Below are positions 45,145 to 57,162 of a stretch of 64,000 nucleotides of DNA, in pieces (position 1 is the first letter of the stretch; each line of letters begins with the position of its first letter). This DNA is from Ulota crispa. Taxonomy: Eukaryota > Streptophyta > Bryopsida > Orthotrichales > Orthotrichaceae. A program made the position numbers and the translations under genes. The stretch spans positions 32,363,060 to 32,427,059 of the forward strand of contig OY987243.1 of assembly GCA_963920765.1 (NCBI GenBank). Direction: 5' to 3'. Under the pieces are notes generated by a model. The model was not told the DNA's origin. It made no database searches and worked only from the letters and a program-made list of their open reading frames with translations.

Positions 45145-46052
45145 TCCTTTAAAGACCACACACATTTTCCCAAAATCCACTAGAAACCGGGGCAGTAAGA
45201 TTAGATGTGCATTTGAAACAAATATGGACCCAATTTGAATAATCCAACCTTACAAATGTGAAGGACACCTTGTTTGCTGCAATGCATCAAAATTTCAGCT
45301 AGATCTACCATTGGAGGTGAAATATGATAATGATTGAGTGAGCCGTATATGGGAAATCTCTAGTGTTTCATGCTTGTGTGGTTTTGAATGGTAGCGCTTC
45401 ATGCAAGCTTTGATTGAGAAGAGTCCTACATTTCTAGAAAGTAGGGTTTCCCACCTTTCCAACAAGACTAGTTTCATTCAAAATAGACAAAAATAGCAAT
45501 CACAAGGTGTAGCTAAGTGGACAAAAAGGGTCAAAAATCCCGTTTTCTTTGCTACCCTAAAACAATTCTACAAGAGATTTGAAATTTTTTATTGAAAATC
45601 CAATAGGTGAAAGCAATCAAGAGTTGGCCTTAAATGTAGGATAAATTTTTTTATAAATAAATTGATAGCATCATTTCAATGGATTCTCAAATAGTAGAAT
45701 TGTACTACTACTATATAGAGAAACAATACAAGCGTATTTCTTGAGTAATTTGAACTTTTTTTAAGATTGCACAATTGAAATGTGGCATTCTTCTTGGATG
45801 TTTGATGTATTGTGTTGTTACTTTGATCCATCTTTGACCAAATATGGATACGTATTTTGAGGCCATGATGTATAAACACCTTTATTTATCAACTCTCATA
45901 TACAATTCTATTGTTGTTTTTTGGGTTGGATGCAAAATTCTTGTAATCACAAGCGTTCTTCAAGATCATTTTCCAAATTATTGAGTGATTTTACTGTAAA
46001 GGCCAAAAACTACTCTCCCAAACCAAAATATGGTTCGGTGGTCTGTAAAGGG
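45145..46052. mobile_element. TTAA-type element, GACCACAC subfamily, 908 bp
   Basis: TTAA at 45141-45144 and 46053-46056. The ends are TCCTTTAAAGACCACAC and GTGGTCTGTAAAGGG. It aligns in reverse with 62315-63432 (AAACTAGT/CTAGTTTC block, AAAACCACACAAGCATG). The minus ORF at 45295-45477 is not a gene. Confidence 0.82.
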
Positions 46053-46056
46053 TTAA

Positions 46057-46345
46057 CTCATGCTCGCTTGCTTGTATTCCACGCAGAGCTTGTAGGCTTA
46101 TTGCATCAAAAAATTCCGTCATAATGTTGTTTCCTTCCGTGAGACCTTCAGGCGCTGTACTTGGTGGAAACCGAAATTAACTTTTAAATTGCTTATTGAC
46201 GGTTTACATACTTTTTTTAATATCTGCCGGGCAATCAACTCGGAAGTGGGTTTTAAATAGGCGCACGGCCCTCTTTCATCTCTTCCAAAATCCTCCTATA
46301 TCACAGTACCTTGAGTCTAGGTATATTTTTGTACTTCGATGGTAG
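46057..46345 (+). repeat. IRG-unit 5' block L, copy 3 (isolated)
   Basis: TTCCACGCAGAGCTTG, GGTGGAAACCG and ACGGCCCTCTTTCATC match the other L blocks. It is uninterrupted at the TTAA (46253-46256) and so serves as the empty site for 10843-11796. No IRG coding region follows. Confidence 0.7.
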
Positions 46346-46794
46346 AGCGACACGCACCTCAGGATGGCAGGTAAGGAAAATTTGGATAGAACTAGACAGA
46401 ATTTAGGATGCATGCATGTTCATCCATAAAGTCTACTTACATTAGTAAATTTCATTCAAATTTTGGAAAGAATTTGGCAATATCATCCTTTTTTTTTACC
46501 AAAATCTTCTAGTGTTACACTAGTAGAAAATTTGATAGAAAATCAATAGAATTTCAACTCAAAACGGTTGATTTCATCTCTTGATTTGGTCAAGTTGATT
46601 TGGGTACTTTTCAATAAGAGTTTGTTGATTTTCTGTTGATTTTTTGTTATTTCTTTGTTGTTTTTTGTTAAATTTTACTTATTTTTTTGTTAATTTTTGT
46701 TGTTAAATATTGTTTTTTATCAATCATTTTTTACATATTTTTTATTTTTTAAACATAAATACTAAAAAATGAATTTCGGACCAACCGGCAATGC

Positions 46795-46925
46795 AGCACT
46801 ACTGGCCACTAGCAACAAGCGCCAAGGCTGGGGTCAAACCCCAGACCTCCGGCCTTCCACTCCAAGCCCTTAGCTCCACTCTCATGGCCACTACACCACG
46901 CTCACATGTGTGTGCATGTAAAGAT
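46795..46925 (-). repeat. tRNA-like SINE head
   Basis: The minus strand has an A-box-like TGTAGTGGCCATGAG and a B-box-like GGGGTTTGACCCC about 45 bases later. Composition is GC-rich in an AT-rich element. A complete SINE with a poly-A tail is not visible. Confidence 0.5.
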
Positions 46926-48799
46926 ACAAAAACTGTATTTGTACACTACATATTAATTACTTTGCTAAGTCAATGGACTTTGAGCCCTATTTCGGCCTAG
47001 TACAAGACTTTTTTTGAAAAGTTCAAAATTACAAAAAGTTGGCTGATGTAGTCTACTTTCACCTCCAACAAAAAATTTCAGATTTGAGATCTTTAATCAA
47101 AAGTTACAAGCAAAAATCAAAGAAGGTGTTCAGAAATTTTAAAAAATTATTTATTTCCACCCCTTTGACTTTTGTCTATAACTTTTGATTGAAACACATA
47201 AATCTCAAAATAATTGTTGCAAGTGAGAGCTGGCTTCATTTCTTTAAAAAAAAAATTTTTTTTGAAAACAAAACTTTTATTAGGTTAAAGTAGCCTCCGG
47301 AGTTTGCTAGCTTCAAAAAACATCAATTTAAATAGTTATGGAATTAAAAAGTTGGAATCATATAATCAAAATTTTAAAGTATCCAAAAGATTAATAATAT
47401 TTTGAAGCCTTCTGAATATTTTTAAAAAATTCCAAACATATTTCACAAGATTTTAATCCTCTTGTTGATCTGATTCATAAAAGAAGGGAAAATATTAAAA
47501 ATGCTCTTAGATTGTTTCAGAATATTAAATTTACCCCTTAATGATTTAAAATATCAAAAATACTATTTTTTTTTGTCAAAGTATCAACTCTACCCCTATT
47601 ATTTTGAGATAATATCAAAAATGCTCTTTTATTTTGAAATAGCAAATAAACTCTTGTATTATCTATATATCTATAAAAGAATCCCATGGATTCATTTTGG
47701 ATGAAAAGTAAAGAGTTTGAGTGCAAATATGAGTTGTAAGTTGCGCCTTACCCTTAGTTATTTTTTGGGCTATTGCAAGGTCTCATAATTCACTTTTTTA
47801 ATTATAAGTTTTTATAAGTACTAGAACAACAATGGAAATTACTAAAATCATAGGCAAGTTAATTGCAAACTCAATCTTATAATCTTATAGTGAAGTTGTT
47901 CAAATTCTTTGTAGGATTTTTGCATATAGATTTATTATTGCAAAAACTATTGCATCAATTGCATAGTGATTTTTATTTAAAAATAACATTTAAAATAGAA
48001 CTTCACTAAAAAGGCACAAAAAATCTAGAGGTATTTATAGTGTTTTCAAAATCTAAGAATAAAGATTAATTGGCATTTTTACACAAAACCAAAGATAGTT
48101 TTTTCTTTCAAATTACACAAGGATTTATTTGATAATTTAAAATAGTTGAGGAGCATTATTAATACTTTCCTAGTAGATTAGAGGCATTGTTGATATTTTT
48201 GCAAAAAGCCAAGGGTATTTTTGATACTTTTAATCCTTGAGGGACATATATGATTTTATGAAATAATTGAGGGGCATCTTCTATATTTTTTCATAGAAAA
48301 TTTGATATTTAAAATAACAAATGTTGTACTTTTTATATAAAACTTTGTTGAGTTAATGAAGTTGTGTCCAAAAGTGTCCAGATCAACAGAAAACTGTTGA
48401 TTTTTTGTTGTTTTGTTCAGTTCAAAAGTGTCTAGATTAACAAAAAATTGTTGAATTTTTGTTGTTTTGGTCATGTTTTTAGTAGAATTTAAAAGCTACT
48501 AATGTTACACCATTCCAAATTGTGGAAAATGAAGAAAAAAGCCATACTAATAATTCTAAAAGATTCTAATTTTCTTAAAAACTTCTTGTATTTTTCATAA
48601 ATTCAAAACATTTTCATGTAGTCCAAAAAGATTCTAGAAAGATTTCAAAACAACCCAAACTATTCTAATAGTTTTTTATGAAAAAATATTTTAAAGTATT
48701 CTAATGAATTGAAAAAAGATTCTAAAACAACTCTAATTCAGTCTAAGAGATTCTATTTTTATAAAGATTTTGAAGTCTTTAAACAAATTTCATAATCAA

Positions 48800-49030
48800 T
48801 AAAGATTTCAAAAAGATTATCAAAGATTCCAAAATAGATTCTCAAAGATTCTTAAAGGTTCCCAAAGATTCTTAAAAATTTTGAAAATATTCTCAAAGAT
48901 TTTCAAAGATTCTTAAAGGTTCTCAAAGGTTCTTAAAGATTTTGAAAATATTCTCAAAGATTCTCAAAGATTCTCAAAAGATCTCAAAGATTCTCAAAAG
49001 ATTTCCTAAAGATTCTCAAAGATTCCTAAA
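48800..49030. repeat. 10-11 bp tandem repeat, CAAAGATTCT type
   Basis: About 20 imperfect units of AAAGATTCTC and AAAGGTTCTT inside the CACTA-like element. No coding potential. Confidence 0.85.
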
Positions 49031-49248
49031 TTTTTGTTGATTTATATAATGGTATCCAAATGAACAAAACGTATTTAGTTTTTTTTATAGAATTCTGTTA
49101 AATTAGTTAATTAGCGTGGGCAAGTGCCCAAAACAACAAGAAACTATTGATTTTCTGTTGTTTTGGACAAAGTTTTTTACTATTACAATTGCCAGTCAAA
49201 GATTCAAGTAAAATTTAGGCAAATTTTTGCTAAGAAATATTTCCTTAA

Positions 49249-49976
49249 CCCCTAAATCTCTGAGTGTCCCCTTGGGGGACAAATGAGATTCCGGGCAGGT
49301 ACTTCTGACTAAACTACTTTGTGTGATTTTTTGAAACTTTTATGGAAGATGGGGAATTCAAAGATTTGAGTGCACATCTAATTTTTTTTTCATTCTGACA
49401 TTTTTTGAAGAAGTAAAAAATGAATTTCTGATTTTTTTTGGAGACGGGGCAGCCTGGGCAGCCCAAAAACTTTTTTAAAATTTACATTTTTTTGAAATAA
49501 AAATCTGAAATTGGTGCTTTGAGTTTACATATACATGGGAAGCTTTGAATCACTCATTTCCAGTAAATAAAATGAAAGTTATGAGGAGTTTTAGTTAACT
49601 GGTAGATATGGCTCCATATCTACTAGTTAACTAAAACTCCTCATAACTTTCATTTTATTTACTAGAAACGAGTGATTCAAAGCTTCCCATGTATATGTAA
49701 ACTCAAAGCACCAATTTCAGATTTTTATTTCAAAAAAATGTAAATTTTAAAAAAGTTTTTGGGCTGCCCAGGCTGCCCCGTCTCCAAAAAAAATCAGAAA
49801 TTCATTTTTTACTTCTTCAAAAAATGTCAGAATGAAAAAAAAATTAGATGGGCACACAAATCTTTGAATTCCCCATCTTCCATAAAAGTTTCAAAAAATC
49901 ACACAAAGGAGTTTAGTCAAAAGTACCTGCCCAAAATCTCATTTGTCCCCCAAGGGGACACTCAGGGATTTAGGGG
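49249..49976. mobile_element. Fold-back TTAA-type element, 728 bp, near-perfect palindrome
   Basis: TTAA at 49245-49248 and 49977-49980. Each arm of about 362 bp begins CCCCTAAAT(C/T)YCTGAGTG and differs from the other at only about nine or ten positions. The centre is near 49612 (TAGATATGGCTCCATATCTA). The arm corresponds to the left part of elements such as 29337-30267. It looks young, since the arms have barely diverged. Confidence 0.9.
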
Positions 49977-50339
49977 TTAATTTTGAAAGGTTTTATTGCA
50001 ATTTAACTCGACTTGAGCTAAATGGCAATGCAACCTTTCAATTTTAGGTCAAGTCTGAAAGGTGTTATGTCCATTTAGCTGGTCTCAAGCTAAATTGCAA
50101 TGAAACCTTTTGTCAATTTTTTTAAATTTATCTCTCATTTCAATGGAAAACCCTCATTTTAGTGAATATGGTGTTATAAGTGATATTGTTGTGTTTTCTT
50201 TTCCTATGTGATCTTTAACATATCTAGTTTGAATTTGTACGGTTACTTTTTTTTAAAATGATGCAACTTATCAAATTGCTGCCATTATGTTCATTCAAGA
50301 GCAGATTCTGAGATACTTGGGAACGTTTGTGGGTGGTGA

Positions 50340-50517
50340 GGAGTTAAATAGTGAGATGGGTACTCAAAACCGTCATGCAAGTCACCCACAACCATCACTT
50401 TCTCACCCATAACTATCACTTAATTACCCATAACCATTTGATTTATATTTGTTAGTTACCTGACAATGTCAGGTAATGCCCATGGGGATGTGACGGGGAT
50501 GGGTGTGCCTACCTTAT
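50340..50517. mobile_element. AGGTAG family H, right-end fragment
   Basis: GTGAGATGGGTACTCAAAAC through ATGGGTGTGCCTACCT matches the right part of 39586-39979, with TA following. The left half is missing. Confidence 0.6.
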
Positions 50518-51529
50518 GTGATATGGCTTTGAATCCACATTATGACTCCATGTTAGCAATTATGAGTATCACAAGCATGTACAAGTATTTTATCATTTTG
50601 TACCATTTTATAAAGTCAACTATGAGTTGACTTCATTGACTTGACCATGACCTCAATTGGATACTTTGGACATACAAGCAAGCAAACGGATAGACTGTCC
50701 AATGTGACAACCATGATTCATGGTCTTGTAATGTAAAATAGCTTTAGGACCAACGTACATTGTATCTCCTAAATAGTACATGGAATAATGCAAAATGCAA
50801 ATCTCTTGGAGTTTTCTTTTTCTAATGAACCTAACGGAAAGCCTTTGGAGATGATGCAAGTTAAAATGTTGATAAGGCCACTCCTTAGACACTTGATCAA
50901 AATTATTAAAGAGAAGGGAAATTTTGGAGTAGCATGCTCTATCTGACTTGAACTCAAAAGTTTCAAAACAACTTGTAACACTCACTAAAACAAAAGACAC
51001 AACAAAGAAAAATTCTCTCAAAATACATAAGAGAAGGGCAAATAAAACTTGCTCTTCATTTGACATCTAACTTACGTTGTCTCTGGACGAACCAGTTTTT
51101 TCCTTACAAGGGGCTTTTTCATTTGGCGTCTAACTAGAGAGTGCATGAATGTCATTTTTTAAAGCTAATATTAATTCTAAAACACCAAGGTGACTTGTTT
51201 TAGGTCAATGTATAAATTTTCACTTTCATTACAGGCAATAAAAAAATTGTTTTCATGTGATTGTACTTATGGTTTAGATTATTATGTGGTTTATTAATAG
51301 CAATCAATCCTTTTTAGATGCTTTAACTCTTCCCTTTTTCTAAATAAAATAAATAAAATATAATTTATAGAAGTACTTTGATGAAATAATTGTATTATGT
51401 TGCAACATGATCAAACATAGTTAATATGGGCATATAACTTTTTGCTCAAAGAGAGTCTTTGAAATAATGAGTAAGTAGATTGTAGAAAAAAAAAAAAAAT
51501 TCAAGGTCACTATTTTCAGAGCATCACAA
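50518..51529. other. Unassigned stretch with one longer minus ORF
   Basis: A 137-codon minus-strand ORF at 50653-51066 starts with a hydrophobic stretch (LFALLLCILREFFFVVSFVL). It then reads YYLGDTMYVGPKAILHYKTM. I recognise no domain and see no supporting exon structure, so I do not call it a gene. Confidence 0.3.
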
Positions 51530-51847
51530 TTCAAATTCATTTCAAGCTTCAACATATTTCACTTCAAGATTATCGATATTTTGTTTATAATTAAATAAAA
51601 AAAGAACTATGAATTTTGAATACTTGATACAAGTCAAACATCCATATGGATGTAGTACCTAATTCAAAATCTATAACATCCATAATTTACATATCAACTC
51701 CAAAATTTATCTTCATATTACCCTTTTCTTCCATAATGGGATCCATACAGATCTTTGAAAATGGTGAGACCCTGTGACCGGATTAAGAAATTACAAAAAA
51801 GAAGGTTCCCCAAGTGGTTGAAATGACTGGCCTTCCGGATTTATTAA

Positions 51848-52250
51848 CCCCTAAACAACCCAGCATGCCGCTGCGGCTAAAATATGGTATTTTTCCCATA
51901 TTTAGAGGTGTTGTTGTTTTGGATTTCGCTTGGATTTTTGAGGGTTGTGTACTGCTATTTGTCTCCACCTTTTGCAATGTTCGGCATGTTTCTGCAATCG
52001 TTTTTCCAATTTTGCGAAGCGTTTGTATTGGAGGTGGGCTACAAATACGTAGCTAGAGCGTATCTGTGACTTACGGATCCCTGTGGTGGATCCCCAAAAT
52101 GAACACGCTGCCGGAGCGCTAAGCGCAAGCGCTCTCGTCTAAACACTCGGATTCACAATCCGCGTCAAGAAAAGAACAAAAATCAGATCTGTATCATCGT
52201 AGAATTATGATACAGCCACAAATTTACGGTTCCCTGTGGTTGTTTAAGGG
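51848..52250. mobile_element. TTAA-type element, GC-rich, 403 bp
   Basis: TTAA at 51844-51847 and 52251-52254. The ends are CCCCTAAACAACCCAGC and GGTTGTTTAAGGG. The interior is unlike other TTAA elements: GC-rich, with the near-palindrome GCGCTAAGCGCAAGCGC. The + ORFs at 51814 and 51884 are open across it but have no recognised domain. Confidence 0.75.
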
Positions 52251-54151
52251 TTAACTGAAGGATCCAAGAGCCCAATATGGCCACAAGGGGTGCTTGGAGG
52301 TGTGAAAGTATACAAAAAAGGCATTTTTAGCTCAAACTTTGGTCTGCCACTCAAGTCCAAATGGAGTTGTTAGTTCAAGAAACTTTTTGATTGGCTTGTT
52401 GTTCCTTGAAGCACCTCCTTTGCTCTAGATTCTACTTAGAATATGGAAAATATTCTATTTTCAACAATTAGGAGGAGAATGTTTTTGGGCAAACAAAGGG
52501 TGCGGCTTAGAGAGCGGATAGGATGGGTGCTCTCATGTCTTGTATTGTATAAGGGAGAAGTTTGGTGATGTGTCACTTTTTTTTCTTCTTGATTTAGGCA
52601 AGGTTTTTACAGCTCTAAAGTAAGGAGTAGTGGAATCTAGCTACTTTGAGTGACCATATCTTTTGGAGTTTTTATCCATTTGTGGAGTTTTTTTTCCATC
52701 AAGTATAGCAAGACACAATCTCATGGGATCAACCATTAGGTAAATCTTTTTTTTGAGAAAATATTACAGGGAAGTCCAAAATCCATATTTTGAATTGTTG
52801 CCCAAATTGGAAAACATGAGATTCTCAATGGTGGGAATTTTGCAAATTTACTTGGATTTGAAATCAAATCAGTTTTAGACATTTGATTTATAGTTAGGTA
52901 TAGAATGATTGGTTTGGATTATGTAATTACTTGTTCAACTTTCCAAAAACTTAGGGAATGTGTTGAAGGTTTCATGTTGGAGGTATGCTGAATTTTCTTA
53001 GCAAGACACTTAGGGGTTAATACAATATGGACCCAATGCCTAACCCAAAGCGCTGAGGGTCACTGCAAATACATGGATCCTGCGTATTTGCAAGGACAAT
53101 TTTCATCCCTTTTGGCATTTAAGAAATTATGACACTTGCTACAAGTTTGACGCAAATTGTAACATTAACCCCTCAACGCCCAAGGGGTTTAAACCATGCC
53201 CCTCTAAATTTTATTTAGAAATGCTCAAAGTTTCTTCAAGATCCTTTTTTAGTGGTTATTATTATTATTTTTAAATTTTGATTGAAGTCTCATTCTAGCA
53301 TCAAAAGTCTGATTTTGAAAATGAAATAACATAATTTGTCTATTCAAGATTTTGTGCACTAAGGGTGTCCAGTGCAAATCTTCACTTTCTAGTGTTGAGA
53401 CTTTAGAGCTCTTGAAAATGAGCCTCAAGTACATTAGAACTTGAGAAAAAATTGCATTAGAAATTCAATTTAAAAAATGGTAGAATAGGTTTTTAGAAGC
53501 CATAAATTGATTGAGGTTATGCATGTTATACTTTACATACTTGTTTTTTTTTGTACCCTCAGTTTTAGATTGAGTTGCAAAAGAGGATTGAAAGTGACTT
53601 CAAATCACTTTCATAGTTTTAACACCCTTATGATCAAATTTTATAATCTCATAATTCACAAGTGATATTGTTATGTTATATTTTCCCATGTAATCTCCAA
53701 CATATCTACCTTGACTTTGTACAATCACCTATAAAACAAAGCAATCCAATGGATCACAAAATGCTGGCCTTTTGTTCACTTTCAAGCAAATTCTGAGATA
53801 CTCAAAAATATCATGGGCATTGAGGAATGAAGCTTCTAACATCCATGTGATATGAAAAGAAGACATGGATGCGTTTTCATTTAAGCCAAGCATGAGGATC
53901 TTGAGCAAAGACTTATACTTTTGATTTGAGATAAAAGCATTTTAAGTTAATTTTGTTTCTTTTTATAAAAACATCTACCTCTATAGAGGTGGTTGGCAAT
54001 CTTAGGATGTTTTATCTGCCATGATAGTTGTGCAGGCATGTAAAGATATCATATGATCAACTTGTCGTTATTTTATGAACACTTGTTTATTCTCTTATTT
54101 GCATCATTTGCAAAAATAAAGTAGAGAAGCTTATAATAATGCCAAGTGTTA

Positions 54152-54614
54152 ATGGCTGGGACTAGATGGCATGTTGTTTTGGTTAGGGCCCGTGCCTGAC
54201 ACCCTGCCCATCCCCTGCCTGAACCATTTTTTCTCTTCTCTTGCACTCTTAACTCTAACTTTCACTTTTCCAAACTTGCGTTTGAGCCCCTTCATTTGCT
54301 ATTGTGCTTCTTGAAACTTGGTTAGTAACTAGTTCATGAGCACATCACTGAAAGAACTAGTTACTAACCAAGTTTCAAGGAGCACAATAGCAAGTGAAGG
54401 GGCTCAAACGCAAGTTTGGAAAAGTGAAGGTTAGAGTTAAGAGTTCAAGAGGAGAAAAAAATGGTTCAAATAGGAGTTAGGCAGGGTGTCAGGCGTGGGC
54501 CTCAGCCAAAACGACATGCCATCTAGCCCCAACCAAAACGACATGCCATCTAGTCCCATCCAAAACGACATGCCATCTGGCCACAGCCAAAACGACATGC
54601 CATCTAACCCCAGT
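54152..54614. mobile_element. Fold-back element with subterminal tandem repeats, 463 bp
   Basis: The 6-bp duplication GTGTTA lies at 54146-54151 and 54615-54620. The long arms include GGTTAGTAACTAGTTC and its inverse around a short loop near 54335. The right arm has four units of AAAACGACATGCCATCTAG at 54525-54607, while the left arm has one. Copy 1 of repeat D lacks the insertion. The minus ORF with repeated GMSFW motifs is an artefact of these units. Confidence 0.75.
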
Positions 54615-54959
54615 GTGTTACTAACCAAGATCGAGCATTGAGGCCAATATATTGCCAATATATTCATGATGACATGATTGTAAATATATCAAAGTGACCA
54701 TGATTCTCTCAATGAAAGTCAACCCTTTCACCAGTGCCTTCGACAAATCATTCACTTGAACTCCATGCTGTCATTTCATATCAAAGAGTCTAGTTTTTTG
54801 GCAAAAGCTGTTAAAGTTCAAGAGTACTGGATTCTAAATTATATTGTAAAAAATGATAATATTTCATAGGAGACAAAGTTTATAATAAAGCAAAATTTGA
54901 AGTGTCTAAATAATCAACTTGAGACTATTGTGAAGGCGTATTCTTCTTTTAGCCCTTAA

Positions 54960-55876
54960 TCCCTAAAGCACTAACTAAGCTCAATTTTTTAGCAAAACCG
55001 CTTCAATACTATCATTTTTAGTACAATTATCAAATTTTAGAAAAAAACTTTTTTTGACAAACTTAGTTATAAGATCTTGTACTACACTAGTATAAAAAGA
55101 TGTGAAAAAAAATTCAAGAGTTTCCACCATGCAGATTGTTAGATGTATGAGTTTGAATTGACAAAAAGTCATTTTTTGTCTTTGCAAAAATTTGAGCAGC
55201 TGCACTTCACAAGGTCATAGAAAAGAAATTCCAAAATGGTTATAAATTTTTGGATTTGCTCTTCAAAGCAAGTTGGGTACACACTTGGAAATTTTCAAAT
55301 CATTTGGAATTGTAAAACACATGGAAAAAAATAGTAAATACAAATAAGTGAAGGATAATTCAAACCATTGATTGTTAAGAACTTAACTATAGAAATGAAA
55401 AATTCAATCCCAATTGTTGTAATTTAGTAATAAAAAATCTACATATTTAGTTTAGTTTAGTTTTTAATATTGAAAATTGAGTAAATCAATGGACTTCAAA
55501 GTTTATTTTAGAGTAGAGAATCCATAATTGCCCGCAAACAAAATCTCCTCATAACTTTCATCTCATTGTTGAAAATGGAATGATTTAAAGCTTCCCAAGT
55601 ATATATAAATCTAAAGAACCAATTTAAAATAATAATAAATCAAAAAATGTGATTTAAAAAAAAGTTGAATCGCTTCCTGCCTAGTAAAGAAAACTACATA
55701 TCATGCAATAATTTTTGAACCATGAAGCCAAAAGTTATGGAAAATGATGGGCCTGAAAGCTACTCCTTGGACACATCATGTGTGAAAATTTCAATGAAAA
55801 AAAAATGAAAACCCCATTAGTAATGAGCTGCCCAAAATTGCTATGTTGCCAAAAAAGATGTTTAGTGATTTAGGGG
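54960..55876. mobile_element. TTAA-type element, 917 bp, with empty site at 18383
   Basis: TTAA at 54956-54959 and 55877-55880. The ends are TCCCTAAAGCACTAA and TTAGTGATTTAGGGG. Repeat D copy 1 has the flanks joined at one TTAA (18383-18386). The right half resembles 1-707, while the left half resembles the family of 722-1644, so it may be a chimera. Confidence 0.88.
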
Positions 55877-56241
55877 TTAACAATCAAGGGGCTAAAACTT
55901 GACCTTTTTTTTAGTGTATGTGGTTGTGAGATATACTGAACATTGAGGGGTTAATTGTTAAGTGCACATTTTTGCAACATGCTTTCTTATGCACAAAAAT
56001 TTGCAATGCAGCATACCTAACATTGTCAATATGCAACATGATGCCTTTTGATGACATTTTGAACATCAATTCCATGCAATGTTTTAGACGATTGCAAGGT
56101 TTCAGACATTCAGACGTTGTTTGTTGTAATTTCAGGCAAGGTTGGAGATATTGTTTGATAATGAAACATAATCTTTTTCATTTGGCACTACTGTGAGTGA
56201 TGAATGATCTAATGCTATATACTATAAACACCATATTCGGA

Positions 56242-57162
56242 CCCGTAAAGGACCAAGTCATTTTTTCTGTGAAAATTACAGAAAACTGTCACTTTTGGAG
56301 AAGCAAGTACAATAGTAAGAAAAAAAGTTTTTTATAAGAATTCAACCGTAAGATCTTATAGTAGACTATAAGAGGTACACATGATAAAAAATTCAGCTCA
56401 ATCTACAAAAAAATGAGTGAGATATTTACATCTGAATTGTGGAAAAAAGTTTTTTTTGTTACTGCCCAGAAATTTTAGAACGCTTTGACCACTCTTAGAT
56501 CAAAAAAATTACTTTACACAAAGTTGCGGTTTATTTTTCCCATGTAGGAGATCAAGTTAGGTATGTGTGGGAGAATTTTCAAATCAATTGGAACTATACA
56601 ACACATGGAAAAAAATAGTAAGTAAAATGAAGTAGAGAATGAGTCAAAACACTAAATTGTTAAGAATTTAATTATAAAATTGAAAAAGAAAAATCCCAAT
56701 GGTCATAATGTTGTGATAAACAATCTACATTGTTTGGTTTTGATTTTTTTCCAAAATAATGAAAATTGAGTAAAATAAAGGACTTCAAAGTTTATTTTAG
56801 AGTAGAGAATCTAAAACTGCCCGCAAACAAAAATTCCGCATAACTTTCATCTCATTTATCAAAATTGAATGATTCAACGCTCCCCACGTCTATACAAGTC
56901 TAAAGAACCTATTTCAGATTTTGATTTGAAAAAAATGAAAAATTTGAAGAACTTTTTGGCTGCCTGGGGAGCAGCTTTTTCCAGATTTTCATGCATAACT
57001 TCTTCGTCAAATGTCAGAATGAAGAAAAAATTACATTCCCATGTAGATTTTTGAATTCCTCACTTTCAATAAAAATTTCAAAAAATCACGCAAAGTAGTT
57101 TAGCCATAGGTACATGCCCAAAATCCCAATTGTCCCCTAAGGGGACAATGGTCCTTTAGGGG
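56242..57162. mobile_element. TTAA-type element, about 921 bp
   Basis: The right end is GGTCCTTTAGGGG before TTAA (57163-57166). The left end is degenerate (CCCGTAAAGGACCAAG after TTCG). The interior carries the GAATGATTCAACGCTCCCC block shared with relatives. Sequence from 57167 to 57969 holds no gene; a lone right-end-like TTTAGGGGTTTAA stands near 57850. Confidence 0.75.

Larger units (their letters stand above)
46518..49185. mobile_element. Degenerate CACTA-like element, about 2.7 kb
   Basis: It starts CACTAGTAGAAAATTTG, a typical plant CACTA terminus. The proposed other end, inverted, reads TAATAGTAAAAAACTTTG, about 12 of 16 matching. Repeats on the theme TGTTGATTTTYTGTTG occur near both ends (46555-46700; 48390-48475; 49140-49170), like CACTA subterminal repeats. 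No 3-bp duplication is confirmed and no transposase remains. The centre is very AT-rich and also contains inverted stretches around 47480-48290. Confidence 0.5.
51530..56235. repeat. Dispersed repeat D, copy 2, with several insertions
   Basis: It aligns piecewise with 17280-18760. Copy 2 carries extra material: the elements at 51848-52250, 54152-54614 and 54960-55876, plus about 1.6 kb (52251-53870) without a partner in copy 1. TTAA-type ends without clear partners lie at 53017-53020, 53165-53168 and 55946-55949. Confidence 0.6.

Noticed and set aside
46795-46925. Functional tRNA gene on the minus strand
   Set aside because: A- and B-box-like motifs are present, but no cloverleaf with acceptor pairing could be drawn; a SINE head is more likely.
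50653-51066. 137-codon minus ORF as a gene
   Set aside because: No recognisable domain, splice context or paralogue; the length is possible by chance in AT-rich DNA on one of six frames.
54437-54667. ORF with repeated GMSFW motif
   Set aside because: Produced by the tandem AAAACGACATGCCATCTAG units of a fold-back element.
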